Origin: Streptococcus sp. LQJ-218
GTDB lineage: Bacteria; Bacillota; Bacilli; Lactobacillales; Streptococcaceae
DNA: 64,000 nt
Assembly (NCBI RefSeq): GCF_003428885.1
Contig: NZ_QQRU01000006.1
Location: forward strand, 82,649 to 146,648
Reading direction: 5' to 3'
The notes beneath the pieces are model-generated. The model was not told the DNA's origin. It worked only from the letters and a program-made list of their open reading frames with translations, and did not search any database. Made by a program: the position numbers and the translations under genes. The number at the start of each line of letters is the position of its first letter. Positions within the stretch are counted from its first letter, which is position 1. Positions 1 to 10,423 of the stretch are shown piece after piece.

Positions 1-60
1 CTCAGAGGCAAAATCGTCACGTTTTACGAACTGAAATTTTTCTTTATCGATTGTAGACAT
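1..60 (-). CDS. amiD: AmiD, oligopeptide ABC transporter permease (N-terminal fragment)
   Basis: Only the first 20 codons are inside the window; the gene runs off the left edge. The start reads MSTIDKEKFQFV, as in streptococcal AmiD, the second membrane subunit of the Ami oligopeptide importer. The start ATG overlaps the last base of the amiC stop codon (TAATG), so the two are translationally coupled. A good ribosome site (GGAGG) lies about 6 nt upstream, inside the end of amiC. The assignment rests mainly on its place directly after amiC, the usual amiACDEF order, and on the N-terminal residues. Confidence 0.85.
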   Translation of the reverse strand, partial: MSTIDKEKFQFVKRDDFASE

Positions 61-1556
61 TATTTGCCTCCTTTCTCAGTCAATTTAATACGTGGGTCAA
101 TAATTGTCATCCAAATATCTCCCAAAAGAAGTGAGAAGATAGAAATACATGTAAAGATGAAAACAAGACCAACGACCATAGAATTATTAGATGCTTTTAC
201 AGAGTCAATCAACATTTTACCCATACCTGGGAAGGCGAAGACTGTTTCAGTAAGGGTTGCACCACCAATAACCCCGATAACCGCACCCGGAATTCCTGAA
301 ACCAACGGAACCATAGCATTTTTAAATATGTGTTTGTTTGAAATTTCTTTTTCAGACAAACCTTTGGCACGAGCAAAACGAACAAAGTCATGTGATTGTA
401 AGTCAATCATGTAACGACGAATCCAAATAGCTGTACCAGGAGCACCCAACAAACCAAGGATAACTGCTGGTAAAACATACGAACGCCAATCTCCAGCACC
501 CAAGATAGGGAATGAATCTGGCAAGCCGATTGAAGAACCAGCTAAACGGATAATATAAACCAAGGCAATGGTTGGAAGAGCCATCAAGAAGGTCAAAACA
601 CCTGTTGAGAAGCTATCAATCCACGTGTTCTTGAAGCGAGCCATGGCTGAACCAAGCGGTACAGCAATCGCATAAGAAATTACCAAACCAATCAATCCCA
701 CGACTGCAGAACTAACAATCATGGAAGGATATTGGTAGTTGCTTTCCGTAGCTGTATAAGGATCATCTTTTCCGTAGTTGGCTACCTCACGAGAGTCAGC
801 CTGACTAGGTGATTTGTAGGTTCTTGAGTAAATATTTACAGAAGAAGTTTTCTTACCTGTTGGGAACTGAACTTGAGATGTTTTTGTTTGTCCTTGTCCC
901 TGAGTAATAACCTGTAAAACTGGGCTATTAGCATAGGTTGGATAAGAGTCACCTAAATTAATGTTCACAAAGTTTTGATGCACAAATGGGAACTGACTGT
1001 TGAAGTACAAGAGATATTTGTGTTTGGTTCCTGAACCGACCAAGGACCATCCGATAGCTGGATCATTTTCGAAACGAAGGTAACGTTTCAAGTCTGGGTT
1101 TTCAGGGTCTTTGATTTTATTTGTATGGTCAATATCAATCAAGTTAGCATAAAATTTGAAAACACGTTCGAAAATTGGGATTTCACGAGTAGCGTAGAAT
1201 TGCCCACTTTCAGTAAATTCTCCCAAGGTCCAACCATGACCGATCTGTTTGATGTATTTTTCGTAGATAGCCTTGTTGGTATCATTGGCTTCAACGGTTA
1301 CAGAAGCATCCATCTGACTAGCTTTTTCTTGCAACTCTTTGGTATCGTAGTACTCGATATAGCCCATACGCTCATAAACAGTATTTTCATAGTTATCACG
1401 TTTATCAGCAGTTGTCGCAATTTTGTTATAGTTGGTATCCTGTTTGAAAATCAATTTTCGAGGAACCATTGTATAGATAATCGTGTAAGTCAAGGTTGTT
1501 ACTAAGAAGATAGAAACCAATGACCGTAAAACACGCATAAAAATATATTTTTTCAT
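60..1556 (-). CDS. amiC: AmiC, oligopeptide ABC transporter permease
   Basis: This is a membrane subunit of the Ami oligopeptide importer, which takes up peptides for nutrition and for peptide-pheromone signalling. The 498-residue product has an N-terminal membrane segment (about residues 8-32) and then a large extracytoplasmic insert (about 35-275) typical of AmiC and absent from short DppB-type permeases. A binding-protein-dependent permease domain follows, with several membrane helices and the cytoplasmic EAA loop around residues 395-425. It lies 66 bp after amiA and overlaps amiD by 1 bp, so it belongs to the ami operon. An imperfect hairpin between amiA and amiC may lower its expression relative to the binding protein. 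Confidence 0.95.
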   Translation of the reverse strand: MKKYIFMRVLRSLVSIFLVTTLTYTIIYTMVPRKLIFKQDTNYNKIATTADKRDNYENTVYERMGYIEYYDTKELQEKASQMDASVTVEANDTNKAIYEKYIKQIGHGWTLGEFTESGQFYATREIPIFERVFKFYANLIDIDHTNKIKDPENPDLKRYLRFENDPAIGWSLVGSGTKHKYLLYFNSQFPFVHQNFVNINLGDSYPTYANSPVLQVITQGQGQTKTSQVQFPTGKKTSSVNIYSRTYKSPSQADSREVANYGKDDPYTATESNYQYPSMIVSSAVVGLIGLVISYAIAVPLGSAMARFKNTWIDSFSTGVLTFLMALPTIALVYIIRLAGSSIGLPDSFPILGAGDWRSYVLPAVILGLLGAPGTAIWIRRYMIDLQSHDFVRFARAKGLSEKEISNKHIFKNAMVPLVSGIPGAVIGVIGGATLTETVFAFPGMGKMLIDSVKASNNSMVVGLVFIFTCISIFSLLLGDIWMTIIDPRIKLTEKGGK

Positions 1557-1578
1557 ATCATTTCTTTTAAAAATCCCA

Positions 1579-1612
1579 AAAGAACCTTCTCCTCATGGAG
1601 AGAAAGTTCTAT
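1579..1612 (-). terminator. Imperfect hairpin between amiA and amiC (possible attenuator)
   Basis: An interrupted inverted repeat (AGAAC..TTCTCC / GGAGA..GTTCT) is followed on the minus strand by a T-rich stretch (TTTTGGGATTTTT). It sits in the only gap between amiA and amiC. It may act as a leaky terminator that makes more binding lipoprotein than permease. The function is inferred. Confidence 0.4.
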
Positions 1613-1622
1613 TGAAAATTAT

Positions 1623-3611
1623 TTACTTCACATGACTTGCCAATTCTTTTTGAGCTTTCTCGTTTGATTCAGTCTTTTCTTTCAACCATTTTTCACGAGC
1701 TTTTTCATACTCTTCTTTGGTGATTGCTTTTTCACCAACTTCAGTGTACTTCAAGTATCCTGAAGTTTCACCTTTAAGGCCGGCTACAGAATATGAAGAG
1801 CTAAATGGTAGAACTTTTGAAACATATGAAACAGCCGTTTCTTTAGGCCCTGCCATTACTGGAATTGTCAAAGCGTTGTCAGTCAACCAAGCTTGTGCTA
1901 CTGCGTATTTTTCATAACGTTTTTGAACATCTTGGTTTTCACTGTTTGCGTCATCAAGTAATTTTCCATAATCAGCTAAAGCAAGTTTGCCCACTACTGA
2001 TGCATCTGTATTTTGGTCAATACCAAGGTAAAGACGAGTACTTCCTCCCTTAAGGACGAACTGATCCAAGAAAGTAGAAGGATCTTGATAGTCAGGGTTC
2101 CATCCTAGCAAGGTATGGATATCCCAGTCTTGCTCTTTAGCTGTTGGAGCGCTAAATGAAATTGGTAAAGCTTCTGCTTGAGTCATTTGTTGTAAGTCTA
2201 CAACAACATTATCTGAACCCAATACTTTTTCAATTGATTGTTTCAATGATTGAACACGGTTTACAACCGCTGTTGATTCTTGGATAACCAAAGCATCCAA
2301 GTGAATTGGAAATTCAACACCCTCAGCTTGTAGGCTTGATTTAGCTTTAGCAAAGACTTCTTTAGCTTTTTCTTCATTGTAAAGTCCATTTTGAGAATCT
2401 GCTAGAGACACGTTTGACCAAGTAGAAGAATTTGTCTTAGCCAAGCTTTCTTGTACCAACTCACCAAATGTTTTCTTACCAACTTGAAGATTATAAGGTG
2501 CAAACGTATTGCGGATGGCTACTGCGGCTCCATCAGTACCATTTGTTTGAGCAGAATAAGAATTACGATCGACTGCAAAGTTCAAGGCTTGACGGAATTC
2601 CTTGTTTAGCAATGCTTTCTGAGTAGATGTCTTTTGAGCATCACTTGTTTTGGCAGTGTGGTTATAGGTTGTACGACCATAATTCAAGCTGACAGTTGCA
2701 ACACCCGCACCTGGTTCGTTAAAGTAAATATTATCTTTGAAGTCAGCTGCATATTTTTCATATGTAGAACTTGTAGGGAAGATACGAGCCTTGCTATATT
2801 GACCATCAGAAAAACCTTTAGCAATCACATCCTGGTCCTTACCATCCCAGAAAGTGAACTTAACGTTCTCAATTTTTACATTTTCTTTGTCCCAGTAAGC
2901 GTCATTTTTAGCCATCTCGATAGATGATTTTGGAGTTACAGCCTTCAAGACAAATGGACCGTTATAAAGAATAGAGTTAGCATCTGTTGGGGCACCAAAA
3001 CCTTCCCCTTTTGAAGTTAAGAACTCTTCATTAACTGGCATCAAAACACCACTAGTTGTCTTGTCATTCCAGAAAGTTTCTGGCTGGTTCAAGGTATATT
3101 CTAGTGTTTGGTCATCAAGTGCTTTTACACCAACGGTTGAAAAATCGCTTGTTTCACCCTTGATGTAGCTTTCTAATCCCTTAATAGAAGAGCTAACAAT
3201 TGAAAGTCCTTTTGATTTTCCATCTACAGCATGTTTCAAACCAGTAACGAAGTCTTTAGCAGTTACAGGAGCGTATTCTTCTCCCTCTGCTGTCACCCAT
3301 TTAGCATCCTGACGGATTTTATAGGTATAAGTCAAACCATCTTTTGAAACTGTCCATGATTCAGCGATAGAAGGAACCAGATTACCATATTTATCGTTAG
3401 CCAACAAACCATCTACAGCATTCGTTGTGATAAAAGATGTTGAATCGATATTGCTAACGATATAATCCAAAGTTTCTGGGTCTGTTTGATAAACATATTG
3501 GTAATCTTTTGCTAGTTTAGCATTATTTGAACTAGTGTTTGAACACGCAGCTAGAACTCCTGACGCTAATAAGGTAGCCCCCGCTACAGCAAGCACTTGA
3601 CTTTTTTTCAT
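1623..3611 (-). CDS. amiA: AmiA, oligopeptide-binding lipoprotein
   Basis: This is the substrate-binding lipoprotein (SBP family 5) that delivers peptides to AmiCDEF. It has 662 residues, close to the usual length of about 655-660. The signal peptide ends in a lipobox LAAC with the lipidated cysteine at residue 23. The family features DPETLDY, a TYTYKIR segment and a FRQALNFAVDR segment are present, and the C-terminus is the lysine/glutamate-rich helix ending KELASHVK. It is the first gene of the ami operon, with its own promoter upstream (TTTACT-17-TATAAT). A second, diverged paralogue of the family is encoded at 32922-34886. AmiA is preferred over AliA or AliB because amiC follows directly. 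Confidence 0.92.
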   Translation of the reverse strand: MKKSQVLAVAGATLLASGVLAACSNTSSNNAKLAKDYQYVYQTDPETLDYIVSNIDSTSFITTNAVDGLLANDKYGNLVPSIAESWTVSKDGLTYTYKIRQDAKWVTAEGEEYAPVTAKDFVTGLKHAVDGKSKGLSIVSSSIKGLESYIKGETSDFSTVGVKALDDQTLEYTLNQPETFWNDKTTSGVLMPVNEEFLTSKGEGFGAPTDANSILYNGPFVLKAVTPKSSIEMAKNDAYWDKENVKIENVKFTFWDGKDQDVIAKGFSDGQYSKARIFPTSSTYEKYAADFKDNIYFNEPGAGVATVSLNYGRTTYNHTAKTSDAQKTSTQKALLNKEFRQALNFAVDRNSYSAQTNGTDGAAVAIRNTFAPYNLQVGKKTFGELVQESLAKTNSSTWSNVSLADSQNGLYNEEKAKEVFAKAKSSLQAEGVEFPIHLDALVIQESTAVVNRVQSLKQSIEKVLGSDNVVVDLQQMTQAEALPISFSAPTAKEQDWDIHTLLGWNPDYQDPSTFLDQFVLKGGSTRLYLGIDQNTDASVVGKLALADYGKLLDDANSENQDVQKRYEKYAVAQAWLTDNALTIPVMAGPKETAVSYVSKVLPFSSSYSVAGLKGETSGYLKYTEVGEKAITKEEYEKAREKWLKEKTESNEKAQKELASHVK

Positions 3612-3648
3612 TTATTTACTCCTCTTTATAAAGTATAGGTTATCATCA

Positions 3649-3677
3649 ATTATATCATAGATTTCAAGAAAAGTAAA
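3649..3677 (-). promoter_or_regulatory. ami operon promoter
   Basis: On the minus strand TTTACT (3672-3677) and TATAAT (3649-3654) are separated by 17 bp. The -10 ends about 37 bp before the amiA ATG, and a ribosome site (AGAGGAG) lies just before the start. Confidence 0.7.
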
Positions 3678-3728
3678 CGAATTTTCAGAATATTTAGGCT
3701 TATTGATACAAAAAATCTGAAAAAGCTA

Positions 3729-3757
3729 TTGACTGAAAATCATTTTCAAGGTATAAT
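3729..3757 (+). promoter_or_regulatory. Promoter of tRNA-Cys
   Basis: TTGACT (3729-3734) and TATAAT (3752-3757) have a 17-bp spacer, which is close to consensus. The tRNA begins 13 bp after the -10 box. Confidence 0.85.
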
Positions 3758-3769
3758 AATAAACGTTAA

Positions 3770-3840
3770 GGCGGTATAGCCAAGTGGTAAGGCACGGCTC
3801 TGCAAAAGCTTGATCGTCGGTTCAAATCCGTCTACCGCCT
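3770..3840 (+). tRNA. tRNA-Cys (GCA)
   Basis: A 71-nt cloverleaf is visible. The acceptor stem is GGCGGTA/TACCGCC with discriminator U. The D-arm begins GCC and ends GGC, the anticodon GCA is at 3802-3804 in a CTGCAAA loop, and the T-loop reads GGTTCAAATCC. CCA is not encoded. It is a stand-alone gene with its own promoter and terminator. Confidence 0.97.
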
Positions 3841-3876
3841 TATTTTACCTAGTTTATAGGAATTCAACGAAAAGAA

Positions 3877-3899
3877 AGCTCTAGTTTACGGGCTTTTTG
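3877..3899 (+). terminator. Terminator after tRNA-Cys
   Basis: A 7-bp stem (AAAGCTC/GGGCTTT, with one G-U pair) has a short loop and is followed by TTGTTTTT. It lies 37 bp after the tRNA. Confidence 0.65.
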
Positions 3900-4047
3900 T
3901 TTTTCTTCCGATAAATAAAAACTTTGGTGAATGAATTGGGACAGACTTTTTCCCAGAATACGATTTCTATATGAAGGTAACTAAAATAAGCTCTAGTTTC
4001 TCGTATTCGTTGTTATAAAGTCCTTAAAGAACTTTTGAAGCTGAAAA

Positions 4048-4083
4048 AGACTTTTGTCACGCATGGTGACAAAAGTCTTTTGT
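4048..4083 (-). terminator. Terminator after the CorC-like gene
   Basis: A strong hairpin with arms AGACTTTTGTCAC and GTGACAAAAGTCT is flanked by A/T runs on both sides. It overlaps the 3' end of the CorC-like gene. It could work in both directions. The stretch 3900-4047 between the tRNA terminator and this hairpin holds no gene that I can see. Confidence 0.8.
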
Positions 4084-5415
4084 TTACTCTGTTTCTTCTT
4101 CTAATTCAATTTCTGTAATTTGAACCTTGACTTTAGTCACACGCCCATTTTTAACTTTATCATTGATTAATGTAATGTGTTTGTTTGCACTTTCCAATTC
4201 ATAGCTAAGTTTCTCAGTCGTTGGAATAGTTCCAACTCCTGTCAAATAATAACCAGCGATGGTATCAACGTCATCACTTTCCAGTTCAACATTAAAGTAG
4301 TCATTAAAGTCATTGAGATTCATGGTACCTTGAACGATGTAGGTATTCTCACCAATAGTATGAACATAAACTTCAGCACGGTCGGTTTCGTCGTCAATCT
4401 CTCCGACAATCTCCTCTAAGAGGTCTTCTAAGGTCACCAAACCAGCCATCCCACCGTATTCATCTAGCAAAATTGCCATTTGTCTTTGGGTATTGCGCAA
4501 TTCTTTTAACAAGTCATCCACAAAAATAGTTTCAGGAACAAAAAGTGGATCTTGTAAAATTTTTTTCCATACGATGTTATCAAAACCATCTACAAAGGCT
4601 GCCTGGAGAAGACTCTTGGTGTGAACCAAACCAATGACATTGTCCTTGTCACCATCATAAACAGGAATACGAGAAAAGTTCTGTTTCAAGATACTTTGGA
4701 TAATGGTTTGACTATCATCCTGAATATCTACCATAAAGGCATCCGTTCGAGGAACCATGACTTCTCTGGCCATTAATTCGTCCAGTGAAAAGATTCCCTG
4801 TAACATCTCAATTTCATCAGCATCTAGGGTTTCCTCACTATTGGTCAACATATAGGCAATTTCATCACGGGTCATTTTTTCGTCCACATCATCGAATGAC
4901 ATAGGTGTCAAATGGCTTAAGAAATTGGTTGAAGCAGACAAAAACCAAACAAAGGGACTCACTAGTTTTCCTAACCCAATGATAATCGGTGCTGTTCGAA
5001 TCGCCAAGGCATCCTTTAGGTTAAGAGCGATTCTCTTAGGATACAATTCCCCAAAAACGATGGAAATATAAGTCAAAAATGCTAAAGATAGGAAACTTGC
5101 GACAGCATTAGCTGTTTCGCCATTTCCAAGCCAAGATGCAATCATACGTCCTAGAGTATCAGCTAAACTTGCCCCTGATAAGATCGTAATCAGGGTAATT
5201 CCTACTTGAATGGTTGATAAAAAATGGTTAGGATTTTCTAGTACTTTCTGCAGACGGATATAGCGTCTATCTCCCTCTTCTGCCTTTTGTTCAACTCGCG
5301 AACGGTTAAGAGAAACCATAGCCATTTCTGTGGCTGAGAAAAAAGCATTTAACACTGTCAAGATAAACAATAAAACAAATTGTAGCAACAAATTCTGACT
5401 ACTTGGGTCTTCCAT
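4084..5415 (-). CDS. CNNM/CorC (HlyC) family membrane protein with CBS domains
   Basis: This 443-residue protein belongs to the hemolysin-C/CorC-like family, linked to Mg2+ or other divalent-cation homeostasis. The N-terminal DUF21/CNNM membrane domain covers about residues 1-190 (FSATEMAMVSLNRSR and FGELYPKRIAL are characteristic). A pair of CBS domains follows at about 205-330 (MVPRTDAFMVD, FSRIPVYDG, and LDEYGGMAGLVTLEDLLEEI at the end). The CorC_HlyC C-terminal domain covers about 345-435. A plausible promoter with TATAAT lies upstream. It is a single-gene unit ending in a strong terminator. The transported ion cannot be told from sequence. Confidence 0.88.
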   Translation of the reverse strand: MEDPSSQNLLLQFVLLFILTVLNAFFSATEMAMVSLNRSRVEQKAEEGDRRYIRLQKVLENPNHFLSTIQVGITLITILSGASLADTLGRMIASWLGNGETANAVASFLSLAFLTYISIVFGELYPKRIALNLKDALAIRTAPIIIGLGKLVSPFVWFLSASTNFLSHLTPMSFDDVDEKMTRDEIAYMLTNSEETLDADEIEMLQGIFSLDELMAREVMVPRTDAFMVDIQDDSQTIIQSILKQNFSRIPVYDGDKDNVIGLVHTKSLLQAAFVDGFDNIVWKKILQDPLFVPETIFVDDLLKELRNTQRQMAILLDEYGGMAGLVTLEDLLEEIVGEIDDETDRAEVYVHTIGENTYIVQGTMNLNDFNDYFNVELESDDVDTIAGYYLTGVGTIPTTEKLSYELESANKHITLINDKVKNGRVTKVKVQITEIELEEETE

Positions 5416-5489
5416 AGTTCTTCTCCTAAAATAGTATCTTATCCTTTATTATATCACAAAATATAGTCCAGTACATATTATTTTTTCTC

Positions 5490-5603
5490 ATACTCTTCGA
5501 AAATCTCTTTAAACCACGTCAGCTTTATCTGCAACCTCAAAGCTGTGCTTTGAGCAACCTGCGGCTAACTTCCTAGTTTGCACTTTGATTTTCAATGAGT
5601 ATT
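5490..5603 (+). repeat. BOX element (A-C type, no full boxB)
   Basis: The left end TACTCTTCGAAAATCTCTTT is a boxA end. The right part CTGCGGCTAACTTCCTAGTTTG...CAATGAGTA is boxC. The boxB repeat is absent or only partial between them. It lies between endA and the CorC-like gene. Confidence 0.85.
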
Positions 5604-5634
5604 AGTGTCTATTGTAGCCCTACTTAAACTAGTA

Positions 5635-5680
5635 AAAACAACTCCTATATCCACAAGTGATATAGGAGTTGTTTTTGTAT
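5635..5680 (-). terminator. Terminator after endA
   Basis: An inverted repeat ACAACTCCTATATC / GATATAGGAGTTGT is flanked by A and T runs. It lies immediately after the endA stop. Confidence 0.85.
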
Positions 5681-5681
5681 T

Positions 5682-6725
<1,044 letters not shown>

Positions 6726-6739
<14 letters not shown>

Positions 6740-8009
6740 CACTTACCTCAATCCGCTGAATCTTAGCACCTAACTGTGCTAACTTCTCATGGAATCGGTA
6801 GTAACCTCTATCCAAGTGAATCAATTTACCGACCACAGTTTCTCCCTGTGCTACCAAACCTGTCAAAATCAAAGCTGCGCTGGCACGAAGGTCAGTTGAA
6901 AGAACTTCTGCTCCCTGGAGAGGCTGTCCACCAACAATACGAGCTGTATCACGGATAATCTCAGAATGCAAGCCCATGCGGCGCATTTCTTCTAGATGTT
7001 GGAAACGATTCTCGAAAACTGTCTCCACCATAGTTGATTCCCCTTTTGCAACGGTCATCAAGGCTGTAAATTGAGCCTGCATATCTGTTGGAAATCCTGG
7101 GTGGGGCAAGGTTTTCACATGGACGGCTTTTAGATTTTCTAGTTGAGAGCGAACTCGAATCCCTTCAGTCTCCTCTGTCACTTCCACTCCCATTTCAAGC
7201 AATTTGGCAATCAAGGGACGGTTGTGCTCCCAGACAGCGTCTTTAATCAAGACATCACCACCAGTCATGGCAGCAGCTACCATAAAGGTTCCTGCTTCGA
7301 TACGGTCTTGGACTACATTGTGAGTCGTACCATGAAGTTTCTCAACACCGGTAATGGTAATAGTCTCTGTACCAGCACCCTTAACCTTAGCTCCCATTTC
7401 ATTGAGAAGAATGGCTAGGTCAACAATCTCAGGCTCACGCGCAGCATTCTCAATCACTGTCACACCATCAGCCAGAGTCGCCGCCATCATTAAGTTTTGT
7501 GTAGCACCAACACTTGGGAAATCCATATATATAAGAGCGCCTTGCAAGCGGTCAGCCTTGGCTTCGATATAACCAGCTGTCTGGCTAATCTTAGCTCCCA
7601 TAGCTTCTAGACCTTTCAAATGCAGATCAATAGGACGGCTACCAATCGTACAACCGCCTGGCATGGATACCTTAGCATGACCTACACGAGCAAGGATTGG
7701 CCCCAAGACAACGATGGATGCACGCATCTTGCTGACATACTTATAAGGAGCTTCCTCAGTGATATCGCCAGTCGCGTCCACCTCAACAAGATGAGCTTCT
7801 TCATTAAAATCCACCTTGGCATTCAAACCACGAACCACCTGATTCATAGTGAAAACATCTGACAAGATAGGAACGTTCTGCAAAACAGTCTTTCCTTCAC
7901 TTGCTAGAATAGTCGCTGCTAACAAGGGCAAGACTGCATTCTTTGCCCCCTCGATCGTAACACTTCCTACCAGACGATTATCGCCACCTTGAACCACAAT
8001 TTTTTCCAT
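6726..8009 (-). CDS. murA: MurA, UDP-N-acetylglucosamine 1-carboxyvinyltransferase
   Basis: This enzyme catalyses the first committed step of peptidoglycan synthesis, transfer of enolpyruvate from PEP to UDP-GlcNAc, in the cytoplasm. It has 427 residues, normal for the EPSP-synthase-like fold. [10 protein letters not shown] near the N-terminus is the substrate-binding segment, and the PEP-binding, fosfomycin-sensitive cysteine is Cys120 in [11 protein letters not shown]. Streptococci carry two MurA paralogues and this is the one linked to epuA and endA. The start ATG has GGAAATAAG upstream. Confidence 0.95.
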
Positions 8010-8032
8010 ACTTATTTCCTTTACTCTTGATT

Positions 8033-8263
8033 TTATAATAGTCCTCTAAGTGCTTCTTGCCACAACTGATACAGGCTGATAAAGAAAGAACTCATGATGT
8101 AGCCCATTACAATGCTGAAAAAGGCTACTAGTAAACGAACTTTTCCTGTATTCTCAGTTGTCACTTTTAAAACCTTTTCCCATCTAACAAGATCCTTTAA
8201 AAGGTAAAAACTCACATAAATAAAGAGTATATGACTGCTTAGAGTGAATAATAATTGAACCAT
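8033..8263 (-). CDS. DUF1146 family small membrane protein
   Basis: This is a 76-residue protein with two membrane helices (about residues 5-25 and 42-68), fitting the DUF1146/YwzB family of unknown function. I chose the ATG at 8263. Reading the frame further back reaches only a TTG without a ribosome site. This ATG also lacks a Shine-Dalgarno sequence but lies exactly 6 nt after an extended -10 box (TGGTATAAT), which predicts a leaderless transcript. It sits just upstream of murA in the same direction and may be cotranscribed with it. Confidence 0.7.
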   Translation of the reverse strand: MVQLLFTLSSHILFIYVSFYLLKDLVRWEKVLKVTTENTGKVRLLVAFFSIVMGYIMSSFFISLYQLWQEALRGLL

Positions 8264-8269
8264 TTGACT

Positions 8270-8278
8270 ATTATACCA
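8270..8278 (-). promoter_or_regulatory. Extended -10 box giving a leaderless start (DUF1146 gene)
   Basis: TGGTATAAT on the minus strand is followed by 6 nt and then the ATG. No ribosome-binding site lies between them. Confidence 0.6.
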
Positions 8279-8320
8279 TCTTCTCTGTTTACGCGCTAGT
8301 TTGGAAATTCCCCTCAAAAT

Positions 8321-9358
8321 CTAGGGATTGTTTTTCAAGTAATCAATTGCATCTTGTAGGGTTTTAACGGGCACGATTTTCATATCTGTCTTGATTGTTT
8401 TAGCTGCTTCCAGGGCTGTTTGGTAGTTGTTTTTCGCATCAGGATGTGCTTTTTGTTCTTCTTCGCTAACAGGGTTATCCGGGGCAAAGAAAATCGCGAC
8501 ACCTTCTCTAGCCGAAGCTACAACTTTCTTATCAATACCTCCAATGTCCCCCACATTCCCATCACGGTCAATGGTACCTGTACCAGCAACGATACGACCA
8601 TTACGAAGGCCAGGGTCAGCTATTTGGGTATAGATGGCCAGACTAAACATGAGACCTGCACTTGGACCGCCGATACCAGCTGTTGAAAAGCGAATTGGGA
8701 CATCACTGGTCACTTCCGTACGGTCAATCAAACCGATTCCAATTCCATTTTTGCCATTTTCCAAGGTGATAATCTTTCCTTCTGCAGACTTGGTTTGCCC
8801 ATCCTCTTCATAGGTCACTTTAACTGAGTCTCCTAGCTTTTGAGAATTGACGTAATCAATCAAGTCTTTGGAACTATCAAAGGTCTGATCATTGACTGCT
8901 GTGACGGTATCAGAGATGTTAAGAATCCCTTTAAAGGTCGAATTATCCGTCACAGTCAAGACATAAACCCCAAGGTATTTGAGTTCAATATCCTTACCAG
9001 CTGTTTTTAGCCCTTGATACTTAGCCATGTTTTGTGATGTTTGCATGTAAAATTGATTGATCCGCATAAATTCTACATCAGAAGAACCACCTGTAGTCTC
9101 CTGGGCACTACGAATATCTGTAAAAGGCGTCAACCAAGCATAAATCATATGGGCTAAAGTAGCGTGTTGGACACCAACTGTAACGAATTGATAGGCACCT
9201 GCTTCCTTATCTTCTGTGTCATTGACTTTAAGGACTTGGCGAATATCTTCCGAACCACCTGGAACCTCTATGTAGTAGGGCAAGGGCACTACAAACGCCA
9301 AGAAAGTCACAATCAAGGCCGCAATAACATATAAGGGCCATCTAATCTTTTTTTTCAT
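8321..9358 (-). CDS. sepM: SepM, membrane-anchored PDZ / Lon-like serine protease
   Basis: This is a YlbL/SepM-type protease anchored outside the membrane. In Streptococcus mutans the orthologue trims the competence-stimulating peptide. The 345-residue protein has an N-terminal membrane anchor (about 8-28), a PDZ domain (about 125-205, containing [16 protein letters not shown]) and a Lon-type S16 protease domain. The catalytic dyad is Ser233 in [12 protein letters not shown] and most likely Lys278 in GGIDKK. Its start overlaps the end of coaD by 17 bp, so it is coupled to coaD and rsmD. Whether it processes a signalling peptide here is inference. Confidence 0.9.
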   Translation of the reverse strand: MKKKIRWPLYVIAALIVTFLAFVVPLPYYIEVPGGSEDIRQVLKVNDTEDKEAGAYQFVTVGVQHATLAHMIYAWLTPFTDIRSAQETTGGSSDVEFMRINQFYMQTSQNMAKYQGLKTAGKDIELKYLGVYVLTVTDNSTFKGILNISDTVTAVNDQTFDSSKDLIDYVNSQKLGDSVKVTYEEDGQTKSAEGKIITLENGKNGIGIGLIDRTEVTSDVPIRFSTAGIGGPSAGLMFSLAIYTQIADPGLRNGRIVAGTGTIDRDGNVGDIGGIDKKVVASAREGVAIFFAPDNPVSEEEQKAHPDAKNNYQTALEAAKTIKTDMKIVPVKTLQDAIDYLKNNP

Positions 9359-9830
9359 TTCTTATTTCCTCCAAAATACTCTCAGGAACATAGCAGGCAA
9401 CATCCTGACCAAACTTCAAAAGCTCTCTCACGCCTGATGAACTGATATAGAGATGCTCCGGTCTGCTATGTAAATAAATGGTTTCTATACCAGGAGACAG
9501 CTGATGGTTGTAGTAATCAAAACTGGCTTCATATTGCAAATCTGACGCATTTCTCAAGCCTCGCACTAGGAAAGCAACCCCCAGTCTTTTTGCAACATCA
9601 ACTACCAATTCATCATGAGAAGACACAACTTCAACATTTTCCAAATGTTTCACAGCTTTTTCTACCCCCCGTTTACGATTTTCGATAGGGAGAAACCCTT
9701 GTTTGTGAGGATTAAAAAAAATACCCACATAAAGCTTATCAAAAAGTCTGCTCGCCCGCTCAATCATATCCAGATGCCCATTTGTCATCGGATCAAATGA
9801 GCCTGTGAATAATCCAATCTTATCTGACAT
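9342..9830 (-). CDS. coaD: CoaD, phosphopantetheine adenylyltransferase
   Basis: This enzyme makes dephospho-CoA from 4'-phosphopantetheine and ATP, the penultimate step of CoA synthesis. It has 162 residues, the normal length. The nucleotidyltransferase motif [10 protein letters not shown] is at residues 10-19 and the C-terminal ISSSGVREL segment matches the family ISSTxVRE motif. The start overlaps the rsmD stop by 11 bp and the end overlaps sepM, forming an rsmD-coaD-sepM unit. Confidence 0.95.
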   Translation of the reverse strand: MSDKIGLFTGSFDPMTNGHLDMIERASRLFDKLYVGIFFNPHKQGFLPIENRKRGVEKAVKHLENVEVVSSHDELVVDVAKRLGVAFLVRGLRNASDLQYEASFDYYNHQLSPGIETIYLHSRPEHLYISSSGVRELLKFGQDVACYVPESILEEIRNEKKD

Positions 9831-10359
9831 AGACTGTCACCTTACTAATTCCATAACTCTTTTCCTTCCAGATACCCAGACAGGCAATTTCTTCTGGAAG
9901 TTCAACCGTCTTATCCGTCTCACACACGACCATGACATCTTCAGAAAAAAGCTCTCTCTCAGCCATTTTTTCAATATCTGCTACGATTTGTTCCTTGGCA
10001 TAAGGAGGGTCTAAGAAAATGAGGTCAAATTTCCCAGATATTTGTTCCAATGCTCTCTCTGCATCCATTTTGAGAAGTTGAAATTTTCCAACTTCCTTGG
10101 TCATCTGAATATTTTCAGCCACGATGGTCTGAGCCTTACGGTCTCGCTCCACCAAAACAGCGCTGGACATGCCACGTGAGACTGCCTCGATAGATAAACC
10201 ACCACTACCTGCATACAGGTCCAAGACTCTTCCACCTTCAAAGTAGGGACCTATCATGTTAAAGATAGCTCCCCTAACCTTATCCGAAGTAGGTCTTGTC
10301 GTCTTGCCTTCTAGTGTCTTGAGGGGACGTCCCCCATAGATTCCTGATACGATTTTCAT
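9820..10359 (-). CDS. rsmD: RsmD, 16S rRNA (guanine966-N2)-methyltransferase
   Basis: This SAM-dependent enzyme methylates G966 of 16S rRNA. It has 179 residues. Motif I is [19 protein letters not shown] (about 44-62), and the catalytic motif IV is DPPY (about 117-120). The N-terminus [11 protein letters not shown]...[14 protein letters not shown] is typical of RsmD. The ATG lies 7 nt after an extended -10 box and there is no ribosome site, so the mRNA is probably leaderless. It is the first gene of the rsmD-coaD-sepM unit. Confidence 0.95.
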   Translation of the reverse strand: MKIVSGIYGGRPLKTLEGKTTRPTSDKVRGAIFNMIGPYFEGGRVLDLYAGSGGLSIEAVSRGMSSAVLVERDRKAQTIVAENIQMTKEVGKFQLLKMDAERALEQISGKFDLIFLDPPYAKEQIVADIEKMAERELFSEDVMVVCETDKTVELPEEIACLGIWKEKSYGISKVTVYVR

Positions 10360-10366
10360 ACCGTTT

Positions 10367-10375
10367 ATTATACCA
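10367..10375 (-). promoter_or_regulatory. Extended -10 box giving a leaderless start (rsmD)
   Basis: TGGTATAAT on the minus strand lies 7 nt before the rsmD ATG. The -35 region is poor (TTCTCT), as expected for extended -10 promoters. Confidence 0.65.
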
Positions 10376-10397
10376 AATTATGAGCGAAAAGAGAAAG

Positions 10398-10418
10398 AAA
10401 ACCGAACCTTGCGGTTCG
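10398..10418 (-). terminator. Terminator after asnA
   Basis: The stem CGAACC/GGTTCG with loop TTGC is followed on the minus strand by GTTTTCTTTCTCTTTT. It lies 5 bp after the asnA stop. Confidence 0.8.
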
Positions 10419-10423
10419 ATTCT

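Noticed and set aside
64..414. A 116-codon plus-strand open frame opposite amiC
   Set aside because: It is a complementary-strand shadow of the permease domain.
3900..4047. A degenerate gene or repeat between tRNA-Cys and the CorC-like gene
   Set aside because: It has short inverted fragments (GAATACGA/TCGTATTC) but no reading frame or match to BOX that I can support.
8264..8317. Longer TTG start for the DUF1146 protein
   Set aside because: The TTG has no ribosome site and the extra residues are basic, unlike the hydrophobic family start; the ATG at 8263 is better.
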